Source of the DNA: Collybia mongolica
Taxonomy: Eukaryota > Basidiomycota > Agaricomycetes > Agaricales > Clitocybaceae
NCBI GenBank assembly: GCA_013420905.1
Contig: JAAXNY010000016.1
Span: 1,178,001 to 1,242,000 of the forward strand
Length of the DNA stretch: 64,000 nucleotides
Direction of reading: 5' to 3'
A program made the translations under genes and the position numbers. The notes below the pieces were generated by a model that was not told the origin of the DNA, did no database searches, and was given only the letters and a program-made list of their open reading frames with translations. Positions 22,224 through 33,803 of the stretch are shown here, one piece after another (positions within the stretch are counted from its first letter, which is position 1; each line of letters opens with the position of its first letter).

Positions 22224-23209
22224 GTATTCACATAACCCCGACGCTTCTTGATCTTTTACCACCACCATCCGACCGTGGGAATTTGTCCCTCCTGCACTAG
22301 GTTGTCCCTAAGCTACCTAACACCTCATCCCTAATTGACATCACCTTTCACCAGACCACTCTTTCAGCCTGGGCCACTATCCTTTTACACCATATCCAAA
22401 TTTCTAACTTATCAGAGCTGATCCTGACTATCTGCAGGGTCATCCCATCTTGCCTGTACTGGGGGCTTCACTAATCCGTTCACATCCACCTCATCAACTA
22501 CCAGGCCACATGAGGACACCACAACTCTAGTACTCTGCTTCGTGCAGATCCTTAGGGAGCGTTACCGCCAACATCTTCGACGATTTATTCATACTTGCTT
22601 AACCACTACACCCAAACACAAAAGGAGGAAGGGGTCTGGCCCCCGATCAGCTACTGTCCCTGCACAGAGCACACCTCTTGGGGAGAATGCCAGTTTATCG
22701 ACCAATGGTGGGATTTGGTGGCCTCATTTTGGAGGGGAGTCATTGCTTTGGGAGAGCGGTGTGGAACAGGGGGGAAAGTAATAGGGGGGATTCAGGAGAG
22801 GGGAAGCAGGTTTGAGGTATGGGTCATTCATTTAGATTGGACATTTATCTTCGACACTGGGGGGGAGTAATGGGTTTCCAGGGCATCCTGAAAATACCAG
22901 GAGGGGAGTGGAGCGGGGTACCAATGTGAAGGGAGGGGACCATGCCCCGACAAGCGAAGGCAAACCTTTAAGGCATTGGGAGGTTCAGACATGGTACAGT
23001 ACAATACCGTTGGACTGCAGGTATCCTCAGTCCAGACCCGTAATACGACCTGGAGAGCAACTTAGTGTACAGCTCCACCCTGATGGCCCATTACAGATTA
23101 CTTAGTGGTAATAGGTATTTATGCCCGCATGTAGCTGGGTCAAACCCACATGTGCTTAATATTATTAGAGGGAAAAAAAAAAAAAAAAAAAAAAGTATTC
23201 ACATAACCC
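22224..23209 (+). mobile_element. Non-LTR-type retroposon, copy B
   Basis: A perfect 15-bp direct repeat GTATTCACATAACCC at 22224-22238 and 23195-23209 brackets a body of about 935 bp ending in a run of 22 A (23173-23194). This is the hallmark of target-primed reverse transcription. The body is the uninterrupted version of copy A. No reverse transcriptase, endonuclease or long frame is present. The 5' end starts GACGCTTCTTGATC in B and AATGCTTCTTGATC in A, so both begin at nearly the same base. That favours a defined non-autonomous element over random 5' truncation. Confidence 0.85.
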
Positions 23210-23446
23210 AGAAAGAATTATGTAAAGGCTTTTCAAAATAGTATTCCAATAACTTGTTTTATCCAATTGTAAAATAATTATGAAAAACTTTCATATTTGT
23301 TTCAAATAAATTCAGTTGAATTATCTTAATACAGGCCCAGTGAGGGCTGTTGGTTTTATTTCAAAAGAGTCACGTGAACATTGGTTCCCGGATAATATCA
23401 ATGATAATCGCCGAGACAAACCGTGTTGTTAACTTCAGTCGAAAAC

Positions 23447-26400
23447 ATGGACAGCCCTCCAAAACAATCAAAGAGATGGCCCAGTTCCCCGCCCCCTATG
23501 TCGTCCGAAACCATTTCGAGGCAGCCGAAATCGCCACGCCTTGATCCTGCTACGTCAAACACGACCGCGACGGCGCAATCTGACACTCAGCCCTCTGGGG
23601 TGGGCCAATTTCCTACCACAGATCCACAGGATTCTTCAGCAACAGGGGCTGTCTCCGACTCCGACATGAAAATATTAAAATTTTCTGAGTATCATTTTCG
23701 TGCTGGGAATTTTGGCAAGGCACTGGCAGTCATTGTATCCTTGGACGTTATTCAACACCCCAGCTCAGTCTTCACCGGATGTGGATGGAGTGATGTTACG
23801 GGAGCTGAAAAAGCGATCGTTGATGATCCTGAACTTGAAAATGTGATAAGAGGCTGTTTCGAGAAGGGAACTTTGGAGCCTCTGCGTAGAAAAGGTGGTG
23901 TATTGGACGAGCTTTCACTGGGTTGCCGAGGTTCACCCATTTATAGTCAAAAGTTCCACCCCAGGTCATGGAAGCTCGATCGTTAAAGATATGAGTGCAG
24001 GTAAGTTCTGGATGGCGATCTTGGCCTCGTCGCTAATAACCTTTCAACAGTGCGCGGAGGTCAGACTTATGTCATTTGATTCTTAGCGTAGTGACGTTTA
24101 CCTTTATTTTAGTTGTGAAGAAAGCCTGGGAGGTCAACTATGAGGGCAACTCCAGTAGCCTTTTAGTCGAAGCGCTTCACACTATGAACAGCAAAAGAAC
24201 CCTAAAGGAATATAGCAACTTCGTCCCTGTTGTCCAAAGCTCCGGAATGGGAAAATCCAGGACTGTTGATGAGGCTGCGAAAATGATATTTACCCTTCCG
24301 TTTAACCTAAGGTCCGACGATGACACCACTGGTAAATCCCTTTTAAACCCGTCATTCCGCATTGTGTTGTCGGCTGAACATCCAAAGCGTATCCACCACC
24401 ACATAAAGAAATCCGCGATTTCTTTAACGTGGCAGATCCCAAGGGATTTCTGAAAGACCAGCTCGAGTATCGATACCTTCACTTCTTCAAGCAGCTATTC
24501 AACATGGTCAACGCTGAAGTTTCAAAAGTCATGATCTGCGAGACGTACAGCAAACTTGCCTCAACTTGGCACAGCAATTTTAACGAAACAGCACAAAATG
24601 AATTATACCGTGAGGCGGTGAAGGTGAATGCCCTTGTAATTATTTATAAACTCTCTTGACCTTCCACAAGAGAGCATTAGACAGGCTGAATACTAAGCCT
24701 TTCGTTGAGGACGCTTTGGACGATAGCAGAACAGCAGGTAGGTTGCATCGGCTGTCTTTGTCCGATACCACGGTCTAATGTAAATGTCAGTAAAGACATC
24801 GGCTCAAAAGCTTATCGCTACTATCGACGCAAAGTCTGCATTAAACGGGTCTGATCGAACAGGAGGAAGAGGCCAGCATAAGCGTCCAGTGAAAATGATG
24901 CTCTATTTCGATGAGTCGCATGAACTTGTGTACAAGTTCACAAAGGCAGATAAGGATAATGAGGCACGGTCACCGTATCAGGTCTTGTGCAAGTCTTTGA
25001 ACAGCGTCATGCAAGAAGATATTTTCGTGGTTCACTTGTCCACCAATTGCAATCTAAGTCGTTACTCCCCTCATCAAGGCCGCTTCTGGTCACATCGGGG
25101 CGACCCGGCAGGGCCCGTCCAAGGCGACGACTTGCAGGCTCCATTCGTCGAGCTGCCTTTTGATGTTTTTGCTGCTGTGGAGGAAGGAAAGATCGATCTC
25201 ATTAACGTTTCACAATTTAAACATATTGGAAAATTTGGCCGACCTCTGTACGTCATCTTGTTACACATAAATATACCTTTGACTCACTATGGCCTAGGTT
25301 CAACACGATGTTGGAGGCGGGTCATACTGACATAGTCGCGTTCGCAGTGCAGAAACTATATGGGCATCCGAGAGAAGAAAATGAGAACGGCCGACTTGCG
25401 GCACTCTCTATTAGACTGTTGTTTGAATTCGAGCCCCTGCGCGAATTGGCAAAGGATAAAGAAGTAGAACTTGTTGCAGGTCACATGCGCGTTGCTTATT
25501 CTGTTCCGCAACATCGCCTTTACATTCGTTCTGGCACTCCCTCGGAACCATTGTTGGCTGAAGCGTCGGCACGTATCATGGCGAAGAGTGACCCTTTGAC
25601 CCTGCTACAAGGGTTTTTACAACATGGTCTCATATCTAAGGGCGAACGGGGAGAACTGGTTGGTCGGCTTATTCTTACACTGGCTCATGACAAGGCAATC
25701 GAAGCAGGCAAAAAGCAGCTCTTCAGTGAGCCAATTGGCGTTATTGGATTCTTGGAGGCCCTTATTGGCAAAACCTACATTAATTCCGTCAAAAAATCAA
25801 AGCCTGCAAACGTTGTTGATGGCCGAACTCTCGAGGAAGCCTTTGCCAATGCCCAACTTAACTTCACTCACTTTGTCAAAGGAGGAGATTCAAGCATCGT
25901 ATCAGATGAAATTGCTTGGATGGCACTTGCGCGTTGTATGGCCTTTGCTTGTGCGAACGATCAGCGGACAATTGACCTGTACATTCCGGTCCTTCTGTGG
26001 GAAGAAAAGCTCAGTCGGTGGGCAGTCTCCGGAATCTTCATCCAGTTCAAGAATCGTGCTTCACAAGAGCGAGTTATAATTGATGCCGCGAAGCTTGGTT
26101 TCTTTACACATGCGGACCCCGCCGGAGAAAGGGCGGAGCGATACAACGCCAGACCATACATCACCATTGTTATGAACATGGGGGTGCGAGAAAAAATATC
26201 GGCGCAGCCCGAGGAGGCAAAGTCGCGGACACCACCTATGTCAACAACTCAGACAAGCCTCGCGGATCTGAAGACCACTCCATCCCAAGTGACAACTGAA
26301 GCGGGCCCGACCCGAGCACAGCCAAAGCGAGGGGGTGGTGCGATAAATATTCACCCCCGATACGCTATCAATATTACTGGCTGCTCATCTAATGTATACG

Positions 26401-26654
26401 GCGTCCTTGCCTCAGATTCGGAGAAGGTGTTGGAGGGTATGCTTTCTGTACACAATATCCTCGACGAGCACCCACGAACCGGGGTGAGCTTTCTCAATGC
26501 CGTATGTCGCTTAAAGCCGTTCTGGACCAAGGGCGAGTGTTCCTTTCACTGGGCCACAGGTATGAACAAAGATGAAGTAGTCGATGAAGACGAGGGTGTA
26601 TTTGTAGGGGATGATGATGGCGACGAGTCTGATGCTGGTATGATGGTTGATTAG
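23447..26654 (+). CDS. P-loop NTPase of an expanded agaricomycete family, copy 1
   Basis: The start at 23447 (MDSPPKQSKR) leads a Ser/Pro-rich N-terminus. After several short introns comes a P-loop, VVQSSGMGKSR (Walker A-like, about 24233-24265), then FNLRSDDDTT. An intron at about 24331-24388 restores the YPPPHKEIRDFF reading. Further on are a Walker B-like strand MMLYFDESHEL (about 24895-24927), a sensor-like FVVHLSTN, PFVELPFDVFAAV and FGRPL. A long last exon (25308-26654) ends in a tail rich in Asp and Gly. No family stop interrupts the exons I could join. The SSGxGKS/DExH combination recurs in large paralogous sets of agaricomycete proteins of unknown role. Similarity to the NTPase modules of Crinkler-type proteins is possible but unproven. 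A nearly identical copy lies in inverted orientation at 36359-39578. Confidence 0.65.
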
Positions 26655-26779
26655 TGTTTTGTGATCGACGTGCATATCTGCGTCTGTCCCTCAAAACCAC
26701 ATATATGTATCATACAGGAATAACAATTCAAAAATACAATACAGATAGGTAGATAAGGTGGAGATGTAACTAAACAATT

Positions 26780-26900
26780 AGATGAACGCCATTCTTCTGC
26801 CAGTAGATCGTCCACTTCGTCCTCTTCCCCTTCCTCTTCCGAGTCGCTATCCATGATTGAGCCAAAGGGCGTCTCAGTCGTATGAGTGGACTCTGGGGAA
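26780..26900 (-). pseudogene. C-terminal remnant, acidic tail (copy 1)
   Basis: The minus strand encodes ETPFGSIMDSDSEEEGEEDE and DDLLAEE just beyond the P-loop gene's 3' end. A corresponding but frame-shifted stretch lies at about 36140-36222 on the plus strand, beyond the 3' end of the other P-loop copy. The shared stretch shows that the inverted duplication extends past the P-loop gene. The parent protein is not recognised. Confidence 0.4.
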
Positions 26901-26970
26901 AATATCGTGAGACATACAAATGGAGAGGAGGTTCAGGGTCTTCTTTCGTCCTGGTATGTGTTTAACTTAG

Positions 26971-27486
26971 TCAATAATATACTTTGGAATAGATAAAATG
27001 ATAATAAAAAAACGCTGACGCTGGCTTCGACGGGCGGTTTGATCGCTGATACTCGGAAGTCAGTTGTGACTGGTATTCTATCGATTTAAGAATGGAACAT
27101 ATTTTCAATGTTTCTTGGTAAATCCCCGACACACTTTCGAAAGTAGGCATCCATAGTGTGCAGGCATTGTTGTTGGAATCACGAGTGCCCAGTATTTTAC
27201 AACCGAGCAGTGGTTGGCTTTGGCATACAAAATAGGTGAGGATATTCGTCATCGGGAGATGGATGATGAATGGGTCAGTCTGAGAGGTCAAGATGGACCG
27301 AGAACCAAACCACTCGAGTGTAAGTGAAGGTGGCACATCAGGCACTATCTGCGTCAGGCCCTGGCCATATGTGCATAAGACTTGCGACAACACTTTGTGG
27401 TCAAAAATGCAAGGTTGAAATATCCAATACCTACACGTGGATATCACCCAATTGAAACAATAGTACACTGCATCAACCCTCCTCAT
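26971..27486 (-). CDS. Candidate hypothetical protein, 171 codons
   Basis: One open frame runs on the minus strand from within the last codons of CLF1 to 26971. It has mixed composition ([40 protein letters not shown]) unlike the low-complexity shadows elsewhere. No family is recognised. The start overlaps the CLF1 stop, so it may instead be the 3' part of a spliced transcript or chance. Confidence 0.3.
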   Translation of the reverse strand: MRRVDAVYYCFNWVISTCRYWIFQPCIFDHKVLSQVLCTYGQGLTQIVPDVPPSLTLEWFGSRSILTSQTDPFIIHLPMTNILTYFVCQSQPLLGCKILGTRDSNNNACTLWMPTFESVSGIYQETLKICSILKSIEYQSQLTSEYQRSNRPSKPASAFFYYHFIYSKVYY

Positions 27487-30253
27487 CTGAACTCGCGTCT
27501 TCGTTCTCGCCTTTCCCGTTGGCCGCGCCAGATTCAGGGCTTGTGATCATCGCCTGGCTGTTCTCTTTCGCAGCCGTGAAACCAGACAGCACGGCGGGCT
27601 TTTCAGCAGCACCCGCGCCTCCAGCCGCCTGCTTCTTTTTCCAGGCGTGTGCCATCTGTAGGAACTTGAATGATGTAGGATTAGACTCCCGCTCGTCGTC
27701 CGCAAACACCATGTCCCAGTCTATAATCAAACATATGTCAGTAATATATTCGCAAAAAGGCGTACGAGCCGCAGACCTTCGACTGTTTGGCCAGTCTCTT
27801 TGTCGACAACTCTTCTCTTGCCGACGATGGGCATCATACCTTCGACGCGAGCCACGTCACTTGAAGTGCCGTGATTCTCCTCGAAGGTTTTCCAGACAGC
27901 AAGCAGGGCGACACGCTGAGAGAACCGTCAGCATATTACTCACGGAAAAAGAAGTGCGAATGTACCTCGTCCTTCAAGCCCTTGCTTTTCATGTCCTTGT
28001 ACCCTCGCTCGAACACCTGCCTCACGAGTATACGGTCACCTGGAACAGTCCTTGTCTCTTTCTCTTCATCATCTTCATTCTCCTGTTCCTCCTCCTCCCG
28101 GATAGCCCGCAGAACGGGGATTGGCTCGGCCTCGAACAGCGCATACGAAATCCAGACTTTCACGTGACCACTGAGGGCGACCAGCCTCTCGTACAACCCG
28201 CGAGCGATTTCCCGCTCTCCTTTCTCGATCTCAAAGTTAATGTATGCTTTCCATAAAAGCTCCGGCATTGATAAAGGCGATTGAGAGACACCCAGTTCGA
28301 AAATGGCCCGTGTTCGGGCAAAATCTTGTAGTTGCGACTCAAGTTCGGCATACTTGATCCAGGCAGGTGAGTTGGCTGGGTCGTACTACGGAATTATCAG
28401 ATCACGTCATGTCAGTGACTAGACAAATACACACCTCCAGATATTTCTCATATAGTTGCCGTGCACGATCGAATTCGCGGAGCTGATGTTATCGTTAGTC
28501 TGCTATGAAAGACAGTACAAGGAGTTCCACTCACTTCAATCTCGAGGTCAATATAACCTTTAAACAATGCCTCCTTGGGACACATCCCAATACCTGTCCC
28601 TAGGATTTTGCGTGCCGCAGGTAAATCCAACCGTCTGACCTCAAACTTGGCAAACATGAGCCAAAGCTTCGCGAACGTGAACTGCTTGTGTGGGACGAGC
28701 GTCATTGCAGTCTGATATATCTGTCTCGCGCGGGGGTAATCCTATTCGACATTCAGAATGTTCGTTCAATGAACGATTGAGAGACATCACATACCTTAGT
28801 CTCAATCTCTTCAAACAAAGCATGATCCAGCCATAGGAAGATATACCGCCTCCAATGTCGCTTTTCTCCACCTGGGGGAACCTGAGCTACAGCACGCTCA
28901 TATACCTCCCGCACTCACCCGGCTGCCGCCTCCTCTTCCTCCTGAGTGACACCCTCGTCTTTGAGGTCACGCCAAGCTCCTTCCTCCAATCTGGCGTAGT
29001 CGAACCATACGTCATAGTTGCGACCATCATGCGCCAACTCCTCCTCATATTGTATTCGTCGTTTGCCCAGTACTGTATTTTCGAGGGTGTTGCGCGTACC
29101 ATGTTGTTTTTCAAATTTCGTGTACGATTCGTAGAGTGCAGCAGATTTTGATCGAGGTATTCGCGATAAGGCGAACTAAGCGCTCAAGTGAGTGGGCACG
29201 GATACGGACATCCTTTATGATACGTACTTTATAGATTACCCTTGCACGCTCATACTCCTTCAGCCGTGTCTCCATCTTGGCGAAGGCGCTGAAGACGGCT
29301 TGTGCCTTCTCTACTTGCTCTTCGTCATCACCATAAAATTCCAGGGCAGTCTGGAACACCTCGCGCGCCTTGTCAAGCCTCGCTCTTTCTTCTTCGAATT
29401 TCCCCCATTTCACCCACACCCGAGGTTCAGGCCGAACGGCTATCCACCGCTCATATATGGTGCTAGCCCTGTCCAGTTCCTGATACCGCTCCTCCAGTTT
29501 GATATACGCCTGCCATGCTTTGTCGTCTGGCTCCCATTTCATCCAACGCTCAAACACTTGGCGCGCGCCAGGTACGTTTTGAAGAAGTTCCTCGAGGTAG
29601 ACATATTTGTACCAGAGCTGGTCTACCCGTGGAAGCAGGGTGACCGCGCGATCGAAGAGGTTGCGAGCATGCTGCACATTCCGTGATTTAAGTTCCATTT
29701 CGGTGTAGCTCAGCCATAGTTGCACACTACGTGGATCAACGTCCAAGGCACGCTCAAAGATTGACCGTGAACGAGCAAATTCGTTTTGACTAGCTTCCCA
29801 GTTGGCGTATTGCAGCCATTCTTTTCTATGATCTCAAGGTAAACTCGATTGACGGAAAATGGAAGATCTCAACGCACATGCTTCCTCGCGTCCTTCGGAT
29901 GCGCTCTTCGAACTCCTTTCGTTTGCGTCCCCGATACTCATGGAGCTCTTCAAAGTCCTCGACTCGCTGTTTTGGCGCCCGAAAGGCAGTCTCTTGTCGT
30001 TCTTGGGCCTATCTTCCAGTAAGTAGTAGTCGGACGGGTTAAGCTGTTCTTCGCACCTCTCTTAGCAGCTGCTCCGCTGTGATCTACCAGGTTCACTTGT
30101 TAGTTTCTGACCAAAGGCTGTCCAACAACAGACATACCTGGATTGCAGCTGGCGCGCGATTTTTTATCCTGATTCGCAATCCATTAGTCAGGCGAGGTTT
30201 TAAGCCGTATATAAGCCGTATATTTCGTACCTGGGTGCTCGTCCATCCTGCAT
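27473..30253 (-). CDS. CLF1: Pre-mRNA splicing factor CLF1 (crooked neck-like, HAT repeats)
   Basis: ATG at 30253 begins a chain of small exons: [24 protein letters not shown], then [21 protein letters not shown]. This is the conserved N-terminus of crooked neck/Clf1/Syf3. The body is a series of HAT (half-a-TPR) repeats with typical W...Y/W..E...R and GA/AR motifs: [59 protein letters not shown] and [18 protein letters not shown]. The tail [13 protein letters not shown]...WKKKQ ends at 27473. About 12 short introns are readable, for example between the TVE and WDMVF segments near 27722-27776. No disabling lesion was seen. Clf1 is a scaffold of the Prp19/NTC complex, bridging U2, U5 and U6 snRNPs in the nucleus. 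Its presence marks this segment as core genome. A length near 740 residues is as expected. Confidence 0.95.
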
Positions 30254-30950
30254 TTTGGTAAAATTACAGAGCTTGGTTTTGCTCAACGCTTCAGTTGGTG
30301 CTCACTTAGTTCGCAATTCCTTGTGCCGACGCTTATATAACGGTACTAAACATAACCAAACTCGCCAAAAATATTGAGGTTTGATTTATGGAACGTTTGT
30401 TTCTGTATACACACAGTCTGCAACACCATCTTTAAATGTTGTGCAATTGTGTTTCCCATTTCACCCAATCTCAGGCTTTTGGTCGGCTAGTCTCAATAGA
30501 ATACATGACATACAAAGGGTGATCAGGAAATCAACCACTAGTAACGACACTACTCCTCGAAAACGTCTCGCTTAGATACACCTTATAACCACAGCCCGTT
30601 ATTCGTATCTCGTCATGCCCGGTGTTGTTGGAGTGTTATGGTGGTCTCATAATGTCCGTTCGAACTCGGAAGGAAGATGCGCATAAAAAGTGGTCCAGTC
30701 ACCAAAAATGTAATGGGACTTGCTTTTCGAGTGAAAGGCCGACGGGAAAATGATTTGGAGTGAGGGAACCAACCTTCAATTTGCACGTGGAGTGGAGACG
30801 CGACGCAACTTTATGTGTTAGACATTGAAGCAGAAGTGATGTCAGAGCTGAGTCACTGGTACCCAGAGTTCCTGTTATTAATTATAATAGCTGGATCGGA
30901 TGGACTAGGTACTATCTATCCTTTACTCGCCAAACTCTAGTCGTAACACA
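30254..30950. other. Intergenic region between divergent genes
   Basis: It separates CLF1 (minus) from a small plus-strand gene. No ORF of note. It presumably carries both promoters. No specific motif was identified. Confidence 0.4.
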
Positions 30951-31435
30951 ATGGTATCCCACCAGATAAAGCACGGCTTACGCCAGCTTCTCATCGACAC
31001 AGACAGCGCTGAAGGTATGAAATGGGCTGAATTTCTCGGTGTGCGTTAACTTCTCCTCCAACCGGAAGAGAAAGATAACTGATGCCACGTCCAAACAGGC
31101 CATGGAGACGATGGGGTTCAAGTACGATCCTAATCCCAAGGGTGAAATCGTTCAGTTCGAGTCGCCAAATTCAGATGATCTGGTGGGTAGTCGTTTACCC
31201 CTGCTACGTATGGTATTGACAAACCCACTGCACGCCTCACAGCCTATATCGTTTGAGAAACGTATGTTTACGATAACCTCACTGCCTCATATTATGCGTC
31301 GTGCTCACTGCTGACATCCTATTAGCTTTTCCCCACCAACACCTTACCGCTAGTATGGTGCAGTCTTCGGGTATGAGGTTGCGGAAGCAATACGACTGGA
31401 TCAATGATGAGTTTGTACATCGGCTCGTTGGATAA
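30951..31435 (+). CDS. Small protein with HicA-like (dsRBD-fold) domain, four exons
   Basis: Four exons join exactly in phase: 30951-31040, 31099-31182, 31243-31261 and 31326-31435, giving 303 bases or 100 residues. All introns have GT and AG ends. The order of motifs recalls fungal proteins annotated as HicA-like: a W-x-E-F-L helix, a MGF segment, a strand with QFESP, a PISFEKPFP strand and an RLRKQYDW helix. Bacterial HicA is a small mRNA interferase partnered by HicB. Here the catalytic GSHH-type histidine position is occupied by other residues, and no HicB partner is adjacent. RNase activity is therefore doubtful, and the protein may be a derived RNA-binding relative. The family call rests on recalled motif spacing only. 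Confidence 0.5.
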
Positions 31436-31494
31436 TCGGTCGATTCGCAAGCACCTGAACGTTTGTACTATTTTTAACGCAATGAAGATTCAAT

Positions 31495-33718
31495 CTATGC
31501 TCTGTACGTCTTGAGTGCGTTGTCAACTATTTCGGTCATCGCAATGACAGCCTCTTCCTCCTGCGTCCCGCCGATAAGCTGTAAGCCAACCGGGCATCCA
31601 GTGAACAAATCAGTAGAATCTATATTTCTGTATATAAGCCTCAGGCCTTGAATGATACTGCCCAACATACATAAGTTAAATATGGCCTCATCTTCATGAT
31701 TATGGAACTCGTGCGGGGGTTGCGGTTTATCAACCTCGGTATCAACAAAGGTTACGGGGAAGACAGAAGAGGTGTAGTCCAAGGCGTTACATAGTGTTGT
31801 ATAAAAGGAGTCGCTACGGAGCATGTTTAATATAGGTTTCGCTCGCGAACAATTCAAAAAGGACGAACGTATTTAAACCATGTGGAACAGCGGTATATGC
31901 CACTGCAGGCGAAATGATAGCGTCGATAGGACGTCCTGTACCCGTTCTCTCAATAGTATTCTTCCAATGGTCGAGATGAGATTTCCGCAGTTCGCGCTTT
32001 TCCTTGTGGAGTTGCCATAACTGTAGCAATATCAGGCGAGAAACGTGGTGAGTATAAAGCACTTGTCCGGATGATCGGAAGAATGCCCTCACATCATATG
32101 CAGTACGGTGTTTCGCCTCGCCCACAAGATATTTGACGAAGGGCTCACTCAAATCGCTTTCATGCGCATCTTCTTCTGGAGCCATTGTCTGTATCACAGG
32201 CTCTCCAGAAAGTTCACACTGCGCGCGGTAGTCATGACCCCCGTCTGCAACGAAGATAGTTTCCTTGTGCCATGAATGTGCGATAAGACTAGAGTCACGA
32301 ACAGAAAGTCTTTGGGAACACACCGCATTCTTATAGATCTCGAGGTGGCGATGCGGTTCCCAGTCAATTACTGTTAAGTAGGGAGTGTCAGCGTTATGGT
32401 AAGAAGAGCTTTCCGGCCCCGCACAGACCTTTATGACCCGCTGCCTCCAAAGCTGCCTTGGTGATTTCCATTGCACGTTGTAAAGGGGGGTGTGGGTGGA
32501 CCACACCATTGTCCGCCTCCATGTTTCCAACAGACGGTACGCCTCTTCCGACCACTCCTTTCTCAATACTAGAGAATCCTTTGTCCACGGCTTTGCATCA
32601 ATGATAGCCTTCGTGAATATCTTGACACCGGACATCGAGTTGGTCATGGGCCCGATGACAGATGAGATCGATTCCTGCCCTTCCAGTGCGTTAACGGCGC
32701 CGTAGTATGGCAAGCGTTCGTAGGATGGTCGGAGGGTATACAGCCCACAGAAAGCGCTTGGAATGCGTAACGATCTGGTCGTCAATATTCGTTGACTGCG
32801 TGCTTTCACATTTGTTTAGGAAACGAACCCGCCAATGTCAGTCCCTACGCCCAACGGACTACCTTTCATCGCGAGCAAGGCGCCTTCACCCCCAGATGAT
32901 CCGCCAGGCGTCAATTTTCGATTATACGGGTTGGTGGTGCGACCGAAAACATGATTGTACGTTTCTCCCCACTATCAAACCATAAAATAAATCAGGTTTC
33001 GAGATTGATGAGAGGTATCACACCATGAGAGTTTGTGGGACGTTGGTCCGCACAAATGGGACAGCTCCGCATTCATACAGTATTTCGACGAGGACGCAAT
33101 CCGACTCTGCATACTTCCCAACCCAGGCTGCGTATCCTGTACCCACATGATCAGGATCTGTCATTATAATACTTACCCGGCCTACCCATGATAGTCTCCA
33201 ATCCTTTCATGGTAAATTGATCTGGAAATGTGATCATCGTCAGATACATTAACACATCAGCACGATTGCGTTGCCTTTCAAGGAGATGGGCAGGCCGTGT
33301 AACGGGCCAACGACCTTTCCTGTTCGCTTTAGGATTTCATCGAGTTCTCGAGCCCTCTGTAGAGCGCGTTCGACAAATATTTCCGTAAGACAGTTCGTCT
33401 GACTCATATGTCATCCATGACCCTGAAACAGTGTTCACGGTTCGAGCGTACCAGTTGTTGCGCGATAATACTGCGCTTGTAAAAAGCGGTCGTAACTTCG
33501 ATTGACGTCCATTCTGAGGAGTGTAGTTTCTTCAGTAGTGCCTCAACGTCGGTGGTCTCAGTTATCTGCAACTCTCTGGCGGTAAGCAGACCACAATCCT
33601 GGGGGATGTTCATAACGTTCGTTTGCGTTTTCGGTGGCATCTGTATAATCCATTCTGGAGGTATTGAAGCAAGCTGCGCGTTTTTCCGAGCCGAGCATAT
33701 ATCCTTCCAGGCTGACAT
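31495..33718 (-). pseudogene. Amidase-signature family hydrolase (acetamidase-like), disrupted
   Basis: The start at 33718 (MSAWKDICSARK) and small exons match fungal acetamidase/general amidase proteins: [44 protein letters not shown]. The catalytic elements are all present: Lys in PISLK, cis-Ser in TPGGSSGGEGALLA and the nucleophile Ser in GTDIGGS, the last split by an intron. The C-terminus PVGLQLIGGTQEEEAVIAM ends at 31495. Near 32,520-32,550 the frame shifts: EEAYRLLE passes into another frame from which DNGVVHPHPPLQRAM is read, with about 15 family residues missing. I see no intron that would repair this. The intron after PISLK also starts with GC instead of GT. These enzymes release ammonia from amides in the cytosol; this copy is probably inactive, although a sequencing error at one site cannot be excluded. 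Confidence 0.75.
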
Positions 33719-33803
33719 GGTGGTAAGAAACAGGCGTTATCTGTTCAAGAATGTACGGTGATGTCATTGGTCCGGCTATCTGAATGATCCCCACAGATGC
33801 CAT

